Source of the DNA: CADCTP01 sp963849885 | GTDB taxonomy: Bacteria > Actinomycetota > Actinomycetes > Mycobacteriales > CADCTP01 | Length of the DNA: 64,000 nt | Reading direction: 5' to 3' | Assembly (NCBI GenBank): GCA_963849885.1 | Contig: CAWKIV010000010.1 | Span: 124,001-188,000 of the forward strand | Shown here: piece by piece, positions 36,181-45,555 of the stretch | How positions within the stretch are numbered: position 1 is the first letter of the stretch | How the letters are laid out: the number at the start of each line of letters is the position of its first letter | Program-made: the position numbers and the translations under genes | Notes under the pieces: model-generated | The model's input: only the letters and a program-made list of their open reading frames with translations | Databases searched by the model: none | What the model was told of the DNA's origin: nothing

Positions 36181-36403
36181 GCCGCCACGGGCCCGTCGGG
36201 CCGACGACCGGGGCGGTCGGATCTCGGCCGGCCGGGCAACGCCGCGACCCGGCCGGCTGCGCGGCGGGCCTGACGTGCCGGTGGCGTACGACGTGGCGGT
36301 CGTCACTGCGGGGTGACCGGACCGGTTCGTCCGGGCAGCTTTCGGGCAGGTCCGCTGTTGGCCACCTTCGGTGGCTCGCCCGGAGCCGGACCTGGAGGTG
36401 ACC

Positions 36404-37714
36404 GTGGCCGCAGCTGGTGTCGGCAGGGCCGTCGTGCCGTTCCCGCGCTCGCGGCCACGCCGGGTGGCGACGCTGTCGGTGCACACCTCGCCGCTGGACC
36501 AGCCCGGCACCGGGGACGCCGGCGGCATGAACGTCTACGTCCTCGAGGTGTCCCGCCGGCTGGCCGAGATGGGCGTCGCGGTGGACGTGTTCACCCGGGC
36601 CACCTCCAGCGCGCTCCCGCCCGCGGTCGAGGCCGCGCCCGGGGTGCTGGTCCGGCACGTCGTCGCGGGGCCGTACGAGGGGCTGGACAAGGGCGACCTG
36701 CCGGCCCAGCTGTGCCCGTTCACCTCCGAGGTGCTCCGGGTGGAGGCCCAGCACGAGCCCGGCTGGTACGACCTGGTGCACTCGCACTACTGGCTGTCCG
36801 GCCAGGTCGGGCGGGCCGCCCAGGCCCGCTGGGGGGTGCCGCTGGTGCACTCCGCGCACACCCTGGCCAAGGTCAAGAACGCGTCGCTGGCCGACGGCGA
36901 CCGGCCCGAGCCGCTGGTCCGGCTGGTCGGCGAGGACCGGGTGGTGGCCGAGGCGGACCGGCTGGTCGCGTCCACCGAGGACGAGGCCCGGCAGCTGTCG
37001 CTGCTCTACGGCGCCCGGCCGGACCAGGTGGTCACCGTGCCGCCGGGGGTCGACCTGGAGCTGTTCCGGATGGCCGACGCCTCGGCCGCGCGGACCCGGC
37101 TGGGGGTGCCGCCGGACGCGGTGGTGCTGCTGTTCGTCGGGCGCATCCAGCCGCTCAAGGCGCCCGACGTGCTGCTGCGGGCGGTGCCCGCGCTGCTGGA
37201 CCGGGCCCCCCAGCTGCGCGGGCGGTTGCAGGTGCTGGTGGTGGGCGGCCCGAGCGGCAGCGGCCTGGACCGGCCGGAGTCGCTGCAGAAGCTGGCGGCG
37301 GCCCTGGGGATCGCCGACCTGGTCCGCTTCGAGCCGCCGGCCCCGCCGGAGCGGCTCGCGGACTTCTACCGGGCCGCCGACCTCACCGTGGTGCCCAGCT
37401 ACAGCGAGTCCTTCGGCCTGGTCGCGCTGGAGTCCCAGGCGTGCGGCACTCCGGTCGTCGCCGCCGCGGTCGGCGGGCTGCCCACCGCGGTCCGGGACGG
37501 GGTGTCCGGGCTGCTGGTCGACTCGCACGACCCGGCCGACTTCGCCGCCGCGATCGAGCGGGCGCTGGCCCGCCGGGCGCCGCTGTCGGCCGGTGCCCGC
37601 GTCCACGCGGAGCAGTTCTCCTGGCAGCGCACCGCCGAGGGCCTGCTGGCCGCCTACCGCGGGGCGCTGGAGACGGCGGCCGCCGCGCTGCCGGCGGCGG
37701 TGAGCGGCGCATGA
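36404..37714 (+). CDS. mshA: D-inositol-3-phosphate glycosyltransferase (mycothiol synthesis)
   Basis: About 436 residues, GT-B fold. HTSPLDQPGTGDAGGMNVYVLEVSRRLAEMG is the MshA N-terminal signature; FVGRIQPLKAPDVLLRA and SYSESFGLVALESQACGTPVVAA carry the EX7E nucleotide-sugar site. Makes the first mycothiol intermediate from UDP-GlcNAc and inositol phosphate. I favour GTG 36404 (GGAGGT just upstream); GTG 36371 is the alternative. ATGA overlap with the next gene. Confidence 0.93.
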   Translation: MAAAGVGRAVVPFPRSRPRRVATLSVHTSPLDQPGTGDAGGMNVYVLEVSRRLAEMGVAVDVFTRATSSALPPAVEAAPGVLVRHVVAGPYEGLDKGDLPAQLCPFTSEVLRVEAQHEPGWYDLVHSHYWLSGQVGRAAQARWGVPLVHSAHTLAKVKNASLADGDRPEPLVRLVGEDRVVAEADRLVASTEDEARQLSLLYGARPDQVVTVPPGVDLELFRMADASAARTRLGVPPDAVVLLFVGRIQPLKAPDVLLRAVPALLDRAPQLRGRLQVLVVGGPSGSGLDRPESLQKLAAALGIADLVRFEPPAPPERLADFYRAADLTVVPSYSESFGLVALESQACGTPVVAAAVGGLPTAVRDGVSGLLVDSHDPADFAAAIERALARRAPLSAGARVHAEQFSWQRTAEGLLAAYRGALETAAAALPAAVSGA

Positions 37715-38226
37715 CCGCGGGGGCCTCCCGGGCCGAGCTGGACGAGGTCGTCCGGGCCACGCTGACCGACCGGGAGCTGGAGTTCCGCCGCACCGGCGAG
37801 GGCGCCTACCTGGTCAGCCTGCCCGGCACCCACCGGCTGGCCACCCCGTGCTGGCTCGTCGTCGGGGACCACTCGCTGCTGGTCGAGGCGTTCGTGATGC
37901 GGCACGCCGAGGAGGACCGGGAGCGGCTGTACGACTTCCTGCTGCAGCGCAACAGCCGGATGTACGGCGTCGCCTTCGCCCTCGACCGGGACGGCGACGT
38001 CTACCTGGTCGGCCGGCTGCCGCTGGCCGCGGTCACCCCGGACGAGCTGGACCGGCTGCTCGGCGCGGTGCTGACGTACGCGGACGACAACTTCGACGCG
38101 ATGCTGAAGATCGGCTTCGGCGGGTCCATCAAGCGGGAGTGGGCCTGGCGGGTCAAGCGCGGCGAGTCGCTGGCCAACCTGCGCGCGTTCGCCCGCTTCG
38201 CCGACCCCGACGGCGGCGGCCCGTAA
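37711..38226 (+). CDS. YbjN domain protein (Rv0487-like)
   Basis: 171 residues. Type III chaperone-like YbjN fold: EFRRTGEGAYLVSLPGTHRLATPCWLVVGDHSLLVEAFVMR, and ADDNFDAMLKIGFGGSIKREWAWRVKRGESLANLRAF. Function not established; the order mshA-ybjN-gpm is conserved in mycothiol producers. Overlaps the mshA stop by 4 bp. Confidence 0.85.
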   Translation: MTAGASRAELDEVVRATLTDRELEFRRTGEGAYLVSLPGTHRLATPCWLVVGDHSLLVEAFVMRHAEEDRERLYDFLLQRNSRMYGVAFALDRDGDVYLVGRLPLAAVTPDELDRLLGAVLTYADDNFDAMLKIGFGGSIKREWAWRVKRGESLANLRAFARFADPDGGGP

Positions 38227-38236
38227 CATCCGGCGG

Positions 38237-38773
38237 GTGCCAACCTGGGTCGCGCTGCTGCGCGCGGTGAACCTCGGCAACGTCAACAAGGTCTCCATGC
38301 CGGTGCTGCGGGAGGCGCTGGCCGAGGCCGGCTTCACCGACATCCGGACGTACGTGCAGAGCGGCAACGTGGTGCTCGACTCGCCGCTGCGCTCGCCGGC
38401 GAAGGTGGGCGCGGAGGTCGGTCGGGTCGTGCACGAGCGTTTCGGCGTGGACACGCCGGTCGTGATGCGCACCGGGGCGCAGCTGCGGGCGGTGCTGGAC
38501 TGGAACCCGTTCCCCGAGGCGGCCGCCGAGCACCCGCAGCTGACCTACGTCGTGCACCTGTTCGAGAAGCCGGCCGCGGCGGCGGTCAAGGCGGTGCTGG
38601 CCGCGGACATCGCCCCGGACGCCGTGGCCGTCCGCGGCATGGAGATGGTCGTCGCGCACGCCGAGACCAGCCGCAACAGCCGTACCGCGACGGCGCTGAA
38701 GAAGATCGGCGTGGACGGCACCGCCCGCAACTGGCGCACCCTGACCGCCCTCGTCGAGCTGACCCGGTCCTAG
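38237..38773 (+). CDS. DUF1697 family protein
   Basis: 178 residues starting VPTWVALLRAVNLGNVNKVSMPVLREALAEAGF with TYVQSGNVVLDS, both DUF1697 hallmarks, and RNSRTATALKKIGVDGTARNWRTLTAL at the end. Function unknown. TAACAT (38224-38229) ends 7 nt before the GTG, predicting a leaderless message. Confidence 0.88.
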   Translation: MPTWVALLRAVNLGNVNKVSMPVLREALAEAGFTDIRTYVQSGNVVLDSPLRSPAKVGAEVGRVVHERFGVDTPVVMRTGAQLRAVLDWNPFPEAAAEHPQLTYVVHLFEKPAAAAVKAVLAADIAPDAVAVRGMEMVVAHAETSRNSRTATALKKIGVDGTARNWRTLTALVELTRS

Positions 38774-38808
38774 GGTGCGCCTGCCGGCGGCACCCTAGGG
38801 TGGACCGC

Positions 38809-39555
38809 GTGACGGCGACCCTGGTGCTGCTGCGGCACGGCGAGAGCGAGTGGAACGCGAAGAACCTCTTCACCGGCTGGGTCGACGTCGGCCTGACCGA
38901 GAAGGGCGTGACCGAGGCCATCCGCGGCGGCGAGCTGCTGCGGGAGACCGGGCTGCTGCCGGACGTGGTGCACACCTCGCTGCAGCGGCGGGCGATCCGG
39001 ACCGCCGAGCTGGCCCTGGACGCCGCCGACCGGTCCTGGCTGCCGGTCCGCCGGTCCTGGCGGCTCAACGAGCGGCACTACGGCGCGCTGCAGGGGCTGG
39101 ACAAGGCGGCCACCCGGGAGAAGTACGGCGACGAGCAGTTCATGCGCTGGCGCCGGTCGTACGACGAGCCCCCGCCGCCGCTGGCCGACGACTCGGAGTG
39201 GTCGCAGGTCGGCGACCCGCGGTATGCGGACCTGCTCGACATCGTGCCGCGCACCGAGTGCCTCAAGGACGTCGTGCACCGGATGCTGCCGTACTGGTAC
39301 GACGCGCTGGTCCCGGACCTGCGCCTGGGCCGCGTGGTGCTGGTCGCCGCGCACGGCAACTCGCTGCGCGCGCTGGTCAAGCACCTCGACGAGCTCGGCG
39401 ACGAGGAGGTGGTCGGGCTCAACATCCCGACCGGCATCCCGCTGCGGTACGACCTGGACCCGGCCACCCTCAAGCCGACCGAGCGCGGCGGGAAATACCT
39501 GGACCCGGCGGCGGCCGCCGCGGCCATCGAGGCGGTCAAGAACCAGGGTCGCTGA
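38809..39555 (+). CDS. gpmA: 2,3-bisphosphoglycerate-dependent phosphoglycerate mutase
   Basis: About 248 residues. LVLLRHGESEWNAKNLFTGWVDVGLTEKG contains the phosphorylated His; RRSWRLNERHYGALQGLDKA and VLVAAHGNSLRALVKHLD the second His. Interconverts 3- and 2-phosphoglycerate in glycolysis. GTG at 38809 chosen over 38800 because TAGGGT (38796-38801) is 7 nt upstream (leaderless). Its 3' end overlaps the convergent TetR gene by 20 bp. Confidence 0.93.
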   Translation: MTATLVLLRHGESEWNAKNLFTGWVDVGLTEKGVTEAIRGGELLRETGLLPDVVHTSLQRRAIRTAELALDAADRSWLPVRRSWRLNERHYGALQGLDKAATREKYGDEQFMRWRRSYDEPPPPLADDSEWSQVGDPRYADLLDIVPRTECLKDVVHRMLPYWYDALVPDLRLGRVVLVAAHGNSLRALVKHLDELGDEEVVGLNIPTGIPLRYDLDPATLKPTERGGKYLDPAAAAAAIEAVKNQGR

Positions 39556-40315
39556 CCAGCCGGGCCACCCCGGCCAGCAGCAGCTCCAGGCCGAAGTCGA
39601 AGGTCCGCCGCGGGTCCTCCGCGGCCTGCAGCTCGGCCCCGGCCACCGGGCCGACCCGGGCCGCGGTGGGGAAGCGGTCCGGGTCGAACACGGCGGTCAG
39701 GTACGGCTCCGTCGCCGCCCACCACTGGGCGTCGGTGACCCCGGTCGCCCGCTCCGCCTCGGCCTTCTCCTGCAGCCCGCCGACGGTGCCCCGGACGAAC
39801 CCGGTCAGCACCGTGACCAGCAGGTCCATCTGCAGCTCGGTCAGCCCGAGGCCGTCCACGGCGCGCAGCTCGCACTCGTACTTGGCCATCAGGTTGGGCC
39901 CGAGCGGCGGCCGGCCGGTGGCCACGTGCAGCGCCCACGGGTGCCGGACGAAGAGGTCCCAGTTGGCCCGGGCGACCGCGGTCAGCCGCTCCCGCCAGTC
40001 GCCGGCCGGCGGCTGGTCCGCCCCCCCGGGATAGAGCTCGCCGAGCACGGCGTCGAGCATCAGGTCGACCAGCTCGCCCTTGCCCGGGACGTGCGTGTAG
40101 AGCGTCATCGCGCCGACGCCGAGCTCCGCGGCGACCCGGCGCATGGACAGCGCGGCCAGCCCCTCCGCGTCGGCCAGCGCGACCGCGGCGGCCACGATCC
40201 GGTCCACGTCCAGCCCGGCCCGCGGCCCCCGGCGGGGCCCGGCCGGCGCCGGGTCGCGCCACAGCAGCGCCATGCTCCGGGCCGGGTCGCCGGTGCCGGT
40301 GAACTCCGTCGCCAT
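39536..40315 (-). CDS. TetR family repressor with TetR-type C-terminal domain
   Basis: 259 residues. HTH at about 35-80 (RIVAAAVALADAEGLAALSMRRVAAELGVGAMTLYTHVPGKGELVDLMLDAV). The C-terminal all-alpha domain (WRERLTAVARANWDLFVRHPWALHVATGRPPLGPN) is of the classical tetracycline-repressor type. Divergently placed 65 bp from the UvrA-like gene, which it very likely represses. Confidence 0.88.
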   Translation of the reverse strand: MATEFTGTGDPARSMALLWRDPAPAGPRRGPRAGLDVDRIVAAAVALADAEGLAALSMRRVAAELGVGAMTLYTHVPGKGELVDLMLDAVLGELYPGGADQPPAGDWRERLTAVARANWDLFVRHPWALHVATGRPPLGPNLMAKYECELRAVDGLGLTELQMDLLVTVLTGFVRGTVGGLQEKAEAERATGVTDAQWWAATEPYLTAVFDPDRFPTAARVGPVAGAELQAAEDPRRTFDFGLELLLAGVARLVSDPGS

Positions 40316-40380
40316 CCGCTCGCCTCCGCCCGGTGCCGGCCACTACGGTGGCCGCACGGCGTACAGCGTACGGAGGTGGG

Positions 40381-42639
40381 ATGGCGAAGGCGGTCTACGG
40401 GTGCATCGAGGTGCGCGGCGCCCGGGAGAACAACCTGCGCGACGTGTCCGTGGACATCCCCAAGCGCAAGCTCACGGTCGTCACCGGGGTGTCCGGCTCG
40501 GGCAAGTCGTCGCTGGTCTTCGACACCATCGCGGCCGAGTCGCGGCGGCTGATCAACGAGACGTACTCGTCCTTCGTGCAGGGCTTCATGCCGCACTACG
40601 GCCGCCCGGACGTGGACACGGTGGACAACCTGTCCGCGGCGATCGTGGTCGACCAGGCCCGGATGGGCAACAACGCCCGGTCCACCGTGGGCACCGCGAC
40701 CGACGCCCACTCGCTGCTGCGCATCCTCTACTCCCGCTTCGGCGAGCCGCGGGTCTTCCCGGCCTCGTCGCTGTCCTTCAACGACCCGAACGGGATGTGC
40801 CCGGCCTGCGAGGGCCTCGGCCGCTCGTCCACTGTGGACGTCGACGCGCTGCTGGACCGGGACCGGTCGCTCAACGAGGACCCGATCCGGTTCCCCAACT
40901 TCGCCGTCGACTCCTGGTACTGGCGGTCGTACGCGGCCGCCGGCCTGCTCGACCCGGACAAGAAGCTGCGCGACTACTCGGCCGCGGAGTGGGAGCAGCT
41001 GCTGCGCGGCCCGGAGCGGAAGTTCCGCTACGACAAGATCCCGCTCACCTTCGAGGGCCTGATCCCCAAGCTGCACCGGCTCTACCTGACCAAGGAGCCG
41101 GCCGAGCTGCAGCCGCACATCCGCCGCGCGGTCGAGCGGGTCACCTCCTCCGGGCCGTGCCCGGCGTGCGGCGGCACCCGGCTCAACGAGGCCGTCCGGG
41201 CGTCGAAGATCGACGGGGTGTCCATCGCGGACTGCGCCGCGATGCAGGTGGACGAGCTGCTCGACTTCGTCGCCAAGCTGCGCGCGCCCGGGCTGGAGCT
41301 GGTGCTGACCGCGCTGACCGCCAACCTCGGCGACCTCGTCCACATCGGACTCGGCTACCTCAGCCTGGACCGCTCCTCGTCCACCCTGTCCGGCGGCGAG
41401 TCGCAGCGGGTGCGGATGGTCCGCCACCTCGGCTCCCCGCTGACCGACATCACGTACGTCTTCGACGAGCCGTCCATCGGCCTGCACGCGCACGACGTGG
41501 CCCGGCTCAACGAGCTGCTCCAGCGGCTGCGGGACAAGGGCAACACCGTGCTCGTGGTCGAGCACAAGGCCCAGGTCGTCGACATCGCCGACCACGTGGT
41601 GGACCTCGGCCCGGGCGCCGGCCGCGCCGGCGGCGAGATCGTCTACCAGGGCACCGTCGCCGGCCTGCGCGCGTCGGGCACGCTGACCGGCCGGCACCTG
41701 CGCGGCCGGCACCCGCTGCGGACCGACGTCCGGACCCCGACCGGCACGCTGCGGGTGGCGCACGCGACCCTGCACAACCTGCGGGACGTCACCGTCGACG
41801 TCCCGACCGGCGTGCTCACCGCGGTCACCGGCGTCGCCGGCTCCGGGAAGAGCTCGCTGGTCTTCGGCGTGCTGCCGCAGCAGCACCCGGACGTGGTCGT
41901 GGTCGACCAGAAGCTGACCCGCGGCTCGTCCCGGTCCAACACCGCCACCTGGACCGGCATGCTGGAGCCGATCCGGAAGGCGTTCGCCAAGGCCAACAAG
42001 GTGAAGCCGGCCCTCTTCAGCGCCAACTCCGAGGGCGCCTGCCCGGCGTGCAAGGGCCTCGGCCTGATCTACACCGACCTGGTCTTCCTGGACACCGCGG
42101 TCAGCGTGTGCGAGGCCTGCGAGGGCAGGCGCTTCACCCCCGAGGTGCTGGCGTACCAGCTGGACGGCAAGGACATCAGCGAGGTGCTGGCGCTGGCCGT
42201 GGCGGACGCCCGGGCCTGGTGGTCCGGCGACCCGGCGGTGACCGACATGCTGGCCGGGCTGGAGGACGTCGGGCTGGGCTACGTCACGCTCGGGCAGCCG
42301 CTGTCCACGCTGTCCGGCGGCGAGCGGCAGCGGCTCAAGCTGGCCGCGGAGATGGCCGGCGAGGGCAGCGTCTACATCCTGGACGAGCCGACCGGCGGCC
42401 TGCACATGGACGACGTGGACCGGCTGGTCGGGCTGCTGCACCGGCTGGTGGACGCCGGCCGGACGGTCGTGGTGGTCGAGCACAACCTCGACGTGGTGGC
42501 CCGCGCCGACTGGGTGATCGACCTCGGTCCGGGGGCCGGCCACGACGGCGGTCAGGTCGTCTTCGCCGGCACCCCGGCCGACCTGGTCCGGTCGGCCGGG
42601 TCGCTCACCGGCGTCCACCTCGCCGAGCGGGTCCGCTGA
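40381..42639 (+). CDS. UvrA-like ABC protein (DrrC-type drug resistance)
   Basis: 752 residues, shorter than UvrA (about 950). Two ABC units: Walker A GVSGSGKSSLVFD and GVAGSGKSSLVFG, signatures TLSGGESQRV and TLSGGERQRL, Walker B VFDEPSIGL and ILDEPTGGL; Zn-finger CxxC pairs CPACEGLGR/CPACGGTRL and CPACKGLG/CEACEG. Such short UvrA paralogues (DrrC of daunorubicin producers) protect DNA from intercalating drugs. ATG at 40381 is preceded by GGAGGTGGG. Regulated by the divergent TetR; 20 kb is a long way from the cluster, but self-resistance is possible. Confidence 0.88.
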   Translation: MAKAVYGCIEVRGARENNLRDVSVDIPKRKLTVVTGVSGSGKSSLVFDTIAAESRRLINETYSSFVQGFMPHYGRPDVDTVDNLSAAIVVDQARMGNNARSTVGTATDAHSLLRILYSRFGEPRVFPASSLSFNDPNGMCPACEGLGRSSTVDVDALLDRDRSLNEDPIRFPNFAVDSWYWRSYAAAGLLDPDKKLRDYSAAEWEQLLRGPERKFRYDKIPLTFEGLIPKLHRLYLTKEPAELQPHIRRAVERVTSSGPCPACGGTRLNEAVRASKIDGVSIADCAAMQVDELLDFVAKLRAPGLELVLTALTANLGDLVHIGLGYLSLDRSSSTLSGGESQRVRMVRHLGSPLTDITYVFDEPSIGLHAHDVARLNELLQRLRDKGNTVLVVEHKAQVVDIADHVVDLGPGAGRAGGEIVYQGTVAGLRASGTLTGRHLRGRHPLRTDVRTPTGTLRVAHATLHNLRDVTVDVPTGVLTAVTGVAGSGKSSLVFGVLPQQHPDVVVVDQKLTRGSSRSNTATWTGMLEPIRKAFAKANKVKPALFSANSEGACPACKGLGLIYTDLVFLDTAVSVCEACEGRRFTPEVLAYQLDGKDISEVLALAVADARAWWSGDPAVTDMLAGLEDVGLGYVTLGQPLSTLSGGERQRLKLAAEMAGEGSVYILDEPTGGLHMDDVDRLVGLLHRLVDAGRTVVVVEHNLDVVARADWVIDLGPGAGHDGGQVVFAGTPADLVRSAGSLTGVHLAERVR

Positions 42640-42686
42640 CCCGCGCGGCCCGGTCGCGCCGAGGCTGACTACCGCGGCGCAGACGG

Positions 42687-43379
42687 TCAGACGCCGAGCG
42701 CGGTCTCCGTGGCGCCGCTGGCGATCGACGTCGGCACCGGCGGCTGCTCGCCGGTGACCAGGAAGATCGTCTCCCGGGCGACCGAGACCGCGTGGTCGGC
42801 GTAGCGCTCGTAGTAGCGGCCGATCAGCGTGATGTCGATGGCCGGCTCGATCCCGTGCGTCCAGTCGTCGGACAGCAGCTGGGTGAACAGCCGCCGGTGC
42901 AGCGTGTCCATCGCGTCGTCCTCGCGCTCCAGCTGCTCGGCCAGCTCGATGTCCTGGCCCTCCAGCACCTGGCGGGTCTTCTCCACGATGTTCTGCGCGA
43001 CGTCGCCCATCTCCTTGATGGAGCCGCGCACCTCGTCCGGCACCGCGCACGACGGGTAGCGCATCCGGGCCACCTTGGCCACGTGCAGGGCCAGGTCGCC
43101 CATCCGCTCCAGGCTGGCCACCGCGTGCAGGCTGGTGATGATCGTGCGCAGGTCGCGGGCCACCGGCTGCTGCCGGGCCAGCAGGTCGAACGCCCGCTGC
43201 TCCAGCTCGTCGCGCAGCTGGTCGACTTCGGCGTCCCGGGAGATGACGCGCTCGGCGACGGTCAGGTCGGCGTCCAGGAGCGCCGCGGTGGCGTCCTGCA
43301 TCGCGACGCCGACCGCGCCGGTCATCTCGACCAGCGTGCGGCCGATCGAGTCGAGCTCGCCGTGGAACGTCTCGCGCAT
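42687..43379 (-). CDS. phoU: Phosphate signalling regulator PhoU
   Basis: 230 residues, two three-helix PhoU repeats. The repeat signatures LERMGDLALHVAKVARM and IGRYYERYADHAVSVARETIFLVTGE (E/DxxxD metal sites) are clear. Controls phosphate transport and sensor kinase signalling. ATG at 43379 fits the MRETFHGELD start. Divergent from senX3, as in Mycobacterium and Streptomyces. Confidence 0.93.
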   Translation of the reverse strand: MRETFHGELDSIGRTLVEMTGAVGVAMQDATAALLDADLTVAERVISRDAEVDQLRDELEQRAFDLLARQQPVARDLRTIITSLHAVASLERMGDLALHVAKVARMRYPSCAVPDEVRGSIKEMGDVAQNIVEKTRQVLEGQDIELAEQLEREDDAMDTLHRRLFTQLLSDDWTHGIEPAIDITLIGRYYERYADHAVSVARETIFLVTGEQPPVPTSIASGATETALGV

Positions 43380-43446
43380 CCGCACCCCTTCTTCCCTGCC
43401 GACCGTTTCGAGGGTAGTCGGGCACGCCACAGCCGGCCGGTGTCGC

Positions 43447-43475
43447 GGTGAACGATGCCCGTACGACCGGTGAAT
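43447..43475. promoter_or_regulatory. PHO-box-like direct repeats between phoU and senX3
   Basis: GGTGAAC (43447-43453) and GGTGAAT (43469-43475) are spaced 22 bp apart, twice the 11-bp unit of actinobacterial PHO boxes (GTTCACC on the other strand). The middle unit is poorly conserved. Position between phoU and senX3-regX3 suits autoregulation by the response regulator. Confidence 0.5.
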
Positions 43476-43546
43476 ACCTCAGCCGCGCCGGGCCAACCGT
43501 CGCTGAGCAGGGCGGATACTTGCCGCCACGACCGTACGATCGGATC

Positions 43547-44743
43547 GTGGACGTCGTGGCGGTGGTCGCCGCCCTGCTCCTGGGGCTGGCCGCGGGGGTG
43601 GCTGTCGCGCTCGCGGTGATCCGCCGCGGGTCCGCCCCGGTGCCGGCGTCGGTCCCCGCGCCCGAGCCGGCGGCCGGCGTGGTGCCGCCCGTGCTGGCCC
43701 GCCGGGTGCTCGAGGTGATGGGCTCCGCCGCGGTGGTGGTCGACCAGGCCGACGAGGTGGTGCTGGCCAATCCGGCCGCCCGGCGGATGGGCGTCGTCCG
43801 CGGCGGCCGGGTGGTGGTGGACGAGCTGCGCCGGCTGGCCCGGGCCGCCCGCCGCGACGGCGAGCCTCGGCAGGCGATGGTCGACACCCCGCGCGGCCGG
43901 CTCGGCCGGGAGCCGATCGCGGTGAGCGTGCAGGTGGCGCCGCTGGTCGAGTCCGGCTACGTGGCGCTGCTGCTGGAGGACGTGACCGACACCCGGCGGC
44001 TGGAGAAGGTGCGCCGCGACTTCGTGGCCAACGTGTCACACGAGCTGAAGACGCCGATCGGCGCGCTCACCCTGCTCGCCGAGGCGGTGCAGGACGCGGC
44101 CGACGACCCGGAGGCGATCCGCCGGTTCGCCGGCCGGATGCAGCACGAGGGCTCCCGGCTGGGCCGGCTGGTCGCCGAGCTGATCGAGCTGTCCCGGCTG
44201 CAGGGCGCCGAGCCGCTGCCGGCGCCGACGGTGGTGTCGGTGGACGCGGTGGTGGCCGAGGCGGTGGACCGCACCCGGCTGGCCGCGGCCGTCGCCGGCA
44301 TCACGGTGGTGGCCGGCGGGCAGCACCGGCTCACCGTCCGCGGCAGCGAGCCGCAGCTGGTCACCGCGCTGGTCAACCTGATCGACAACGCGGTGGCGTA
44401 CAGCCCGCCCGGCACCCGGGTCGCGATCGGGGTGCGCGGCCGCGACGGCACCGTCGAGATCTCGGTCAGCGACCAGGGCATCGGCATCGCCGAGACCGAC
44501 CTGGAGCGGGTCTTCGAGCGCTTCTACCGGGCCGACCCGGCGCGGTCCCGGGCCACCGGCGGCACCGGGCTCGGGCTGGCCATCGTCAAGCACATCGCCA
44601 CCAACCACGGTGGCGGCGTCTCGGTGTGGAGCGTGGAGGGCTCCGGCTCCACCTTCACCCTCCGCCTGCCGGCCGCGACCGCACGGCCGGAGGAGCCGGC
44701 GCCCGCCCCGATCCTGGAGCCTTCGGAGAGAGGAACCGCGTGA
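43547..44743 (+). CDS. senX3: Phosphate-sensing histidine kinase SenX3/PhoR type
   Basis: About 398 residues. N-terminal membrane helix (VVAVVAALLLGLAAGVAVALAVI), PAS-like sensor region (about 50-135), HisKA box DFVANVSHELKTPIGALTLLAEAV with the phospho-His, then N box LVNLIDNAVAYSPPGTRV, G boxes SDQGIGIAETDLERVFERFYR and GGTGLGLAIVKHI. TACGAT (43535-43540) lies 6 nt before the GTG: leaderless. GTGA overlap with regX3. Confidence 0.93.
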   Translation: MDVVAVVAALLLGLAAGVAVALAVIRRGSAPVPASVPAPEPAAGVVPPVLARRVLEVMGSAAVVVDQADEVVLANPAARRMGVVRGGRVVVDELRRLARAARRDGEPRQAMVDTPRGRLGREPIAVSVQVAPLVESGYVALLLEDVTDTRRLEKVRRDFVANVSHELKTPIGALTLLAEAVQDAADDPEAIRRFAGRMQHEGSRLGRLVAELIELSRLQGAEPLPAPTVVSVDAVVAEAVDRTRLAAAVAGITVVAGGQHRLTVRGSEPQLVTALVNLIDNAVAYSPPGTRVAIGVRGRDGTVEISVSDQGIGIAETDLERVFERFYRADPARSRATGGTGLGLAIVKHIATNHGGGVSVWSVEGSGSTFTLRLPAATARPEEPAPAPILEPSERGTA

Positions 44744-45423
44744 CCCGCGTGCTCGTGGTGGAGGACGAGGAGTCGTTCTCCGATGCGTTGTCGTACATGC
44801 TGCGCCGGGAGGGCTTCGAGGTCGCCGTCGCGGCGACCGGGCCGGACGCGCTCACCGAGTTCGACCGGTCCGGCGCCGACCTGGTGCTGCTCGACCTCAT
44901 GCTGCCCGGGCTGTCCGGCACCGAGGTCTGCCGGACGCTGCGGCAGCGGTCCTCGGTGCCGGTGATCATGCTCACCGCCCGGGACAGCGAGATCGACAAG
45001 GTCGTCGGGCTGGAGCTGGGCGCGGACGACTACGTGACCAAGCCCTTCTCCTCCCGCGAGCTGGTCGCCCGGATCCGCGCGGTGCTGCGCCGGCGCGGCG
45101 CGGTGGAGACCGAGACGGCGGCCTCCTCGCTGGAGGCCGGCCCGGTCCGGATGGACGTGGAGCGGCACGTCGTGTCGGTCAACGGCGGGACGGTGCCGAT
45201 GCCGCTGAAGGAGTTCGACCTGCTGGAGCTGCTGCTGCGCAACGCCGGGCGGGTGCTCACCCGGGGGCAGCTGATCGACCGGGTCTGGGGCGCCGACTAC
45301 GTCGGCGACACCAAGACCCTCGACGTCCACGTCAAGCGCCTCCGGGCCAAGATCGAACCCGACCCCGCCAACCCCCGCCACCTCGTCACCGTCCGCGGCC
45401 TCGGCTACAAATTCGAAACCTAA
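44740..45423 (+). CDS. regX3: Response regulator RegX3/PhoP type
   Basis: 227 residues. Receiver domain: VLVVEDEESF acidic pair, LVLLDLMLPGLSG phospho-Asp, TKPFSS lysine. C-terminal OmpR winged helix: LKEFDLLELLLRNAGRVLTRGQLIDRVWGADYVGDTKTLDVHVKRLRAKIE. Controls the phosphate-starvation regulon. Ribosome binding site GAGAGAGGAA lies inside the senX3 3' end. Confidence 0.94.
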   Translation: MTRVLVVEDEESFSDALSYMLRREGFEVAVAATGPDALTEFDRSGADLVLLDLMLPGLSGTEVCRTLRQRSSVPVIMLTARDSEIDKVVGLELGADDYVTKPFSSRELVARIRAVLRRRGAVETETAASSLEAGPVRMDVERHVVSVNGGTVPMPLKEFDLLELLLRNAGRVLTRGQLIDRVWGADYVGDTKTLDVHVKRLRAKIEPDPANPRHLVTVRGLGYKFET

Positions 45424-45431
45424 CCCCCACC

Positions 45432-45504
45432 CCTTTGCGCGTGTCCTCGTTCCGACACGCCGTACGGGCGGGACTTCTGTACGAGCCGCCGCGCAAAGGT
45501 GATC
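45432..45504 (+). repeat. Left inverted copy of palindromic element
   Basis: Bounded by CCTTTGCGCG (45432-45441) and CGCGCAAAGG (45490-45499), extended by TGATC to 45504. Begins 8 bp after the regX3 stop. The interior is similar but not identical to the right copy read on the other strand. Confidence 0.65.
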
Positions 45505-45555
45505 GGCTGTGGATGGCGGGAGCGGGGGAGGGGGCGGGTGCGGCACGGTGGTGGG

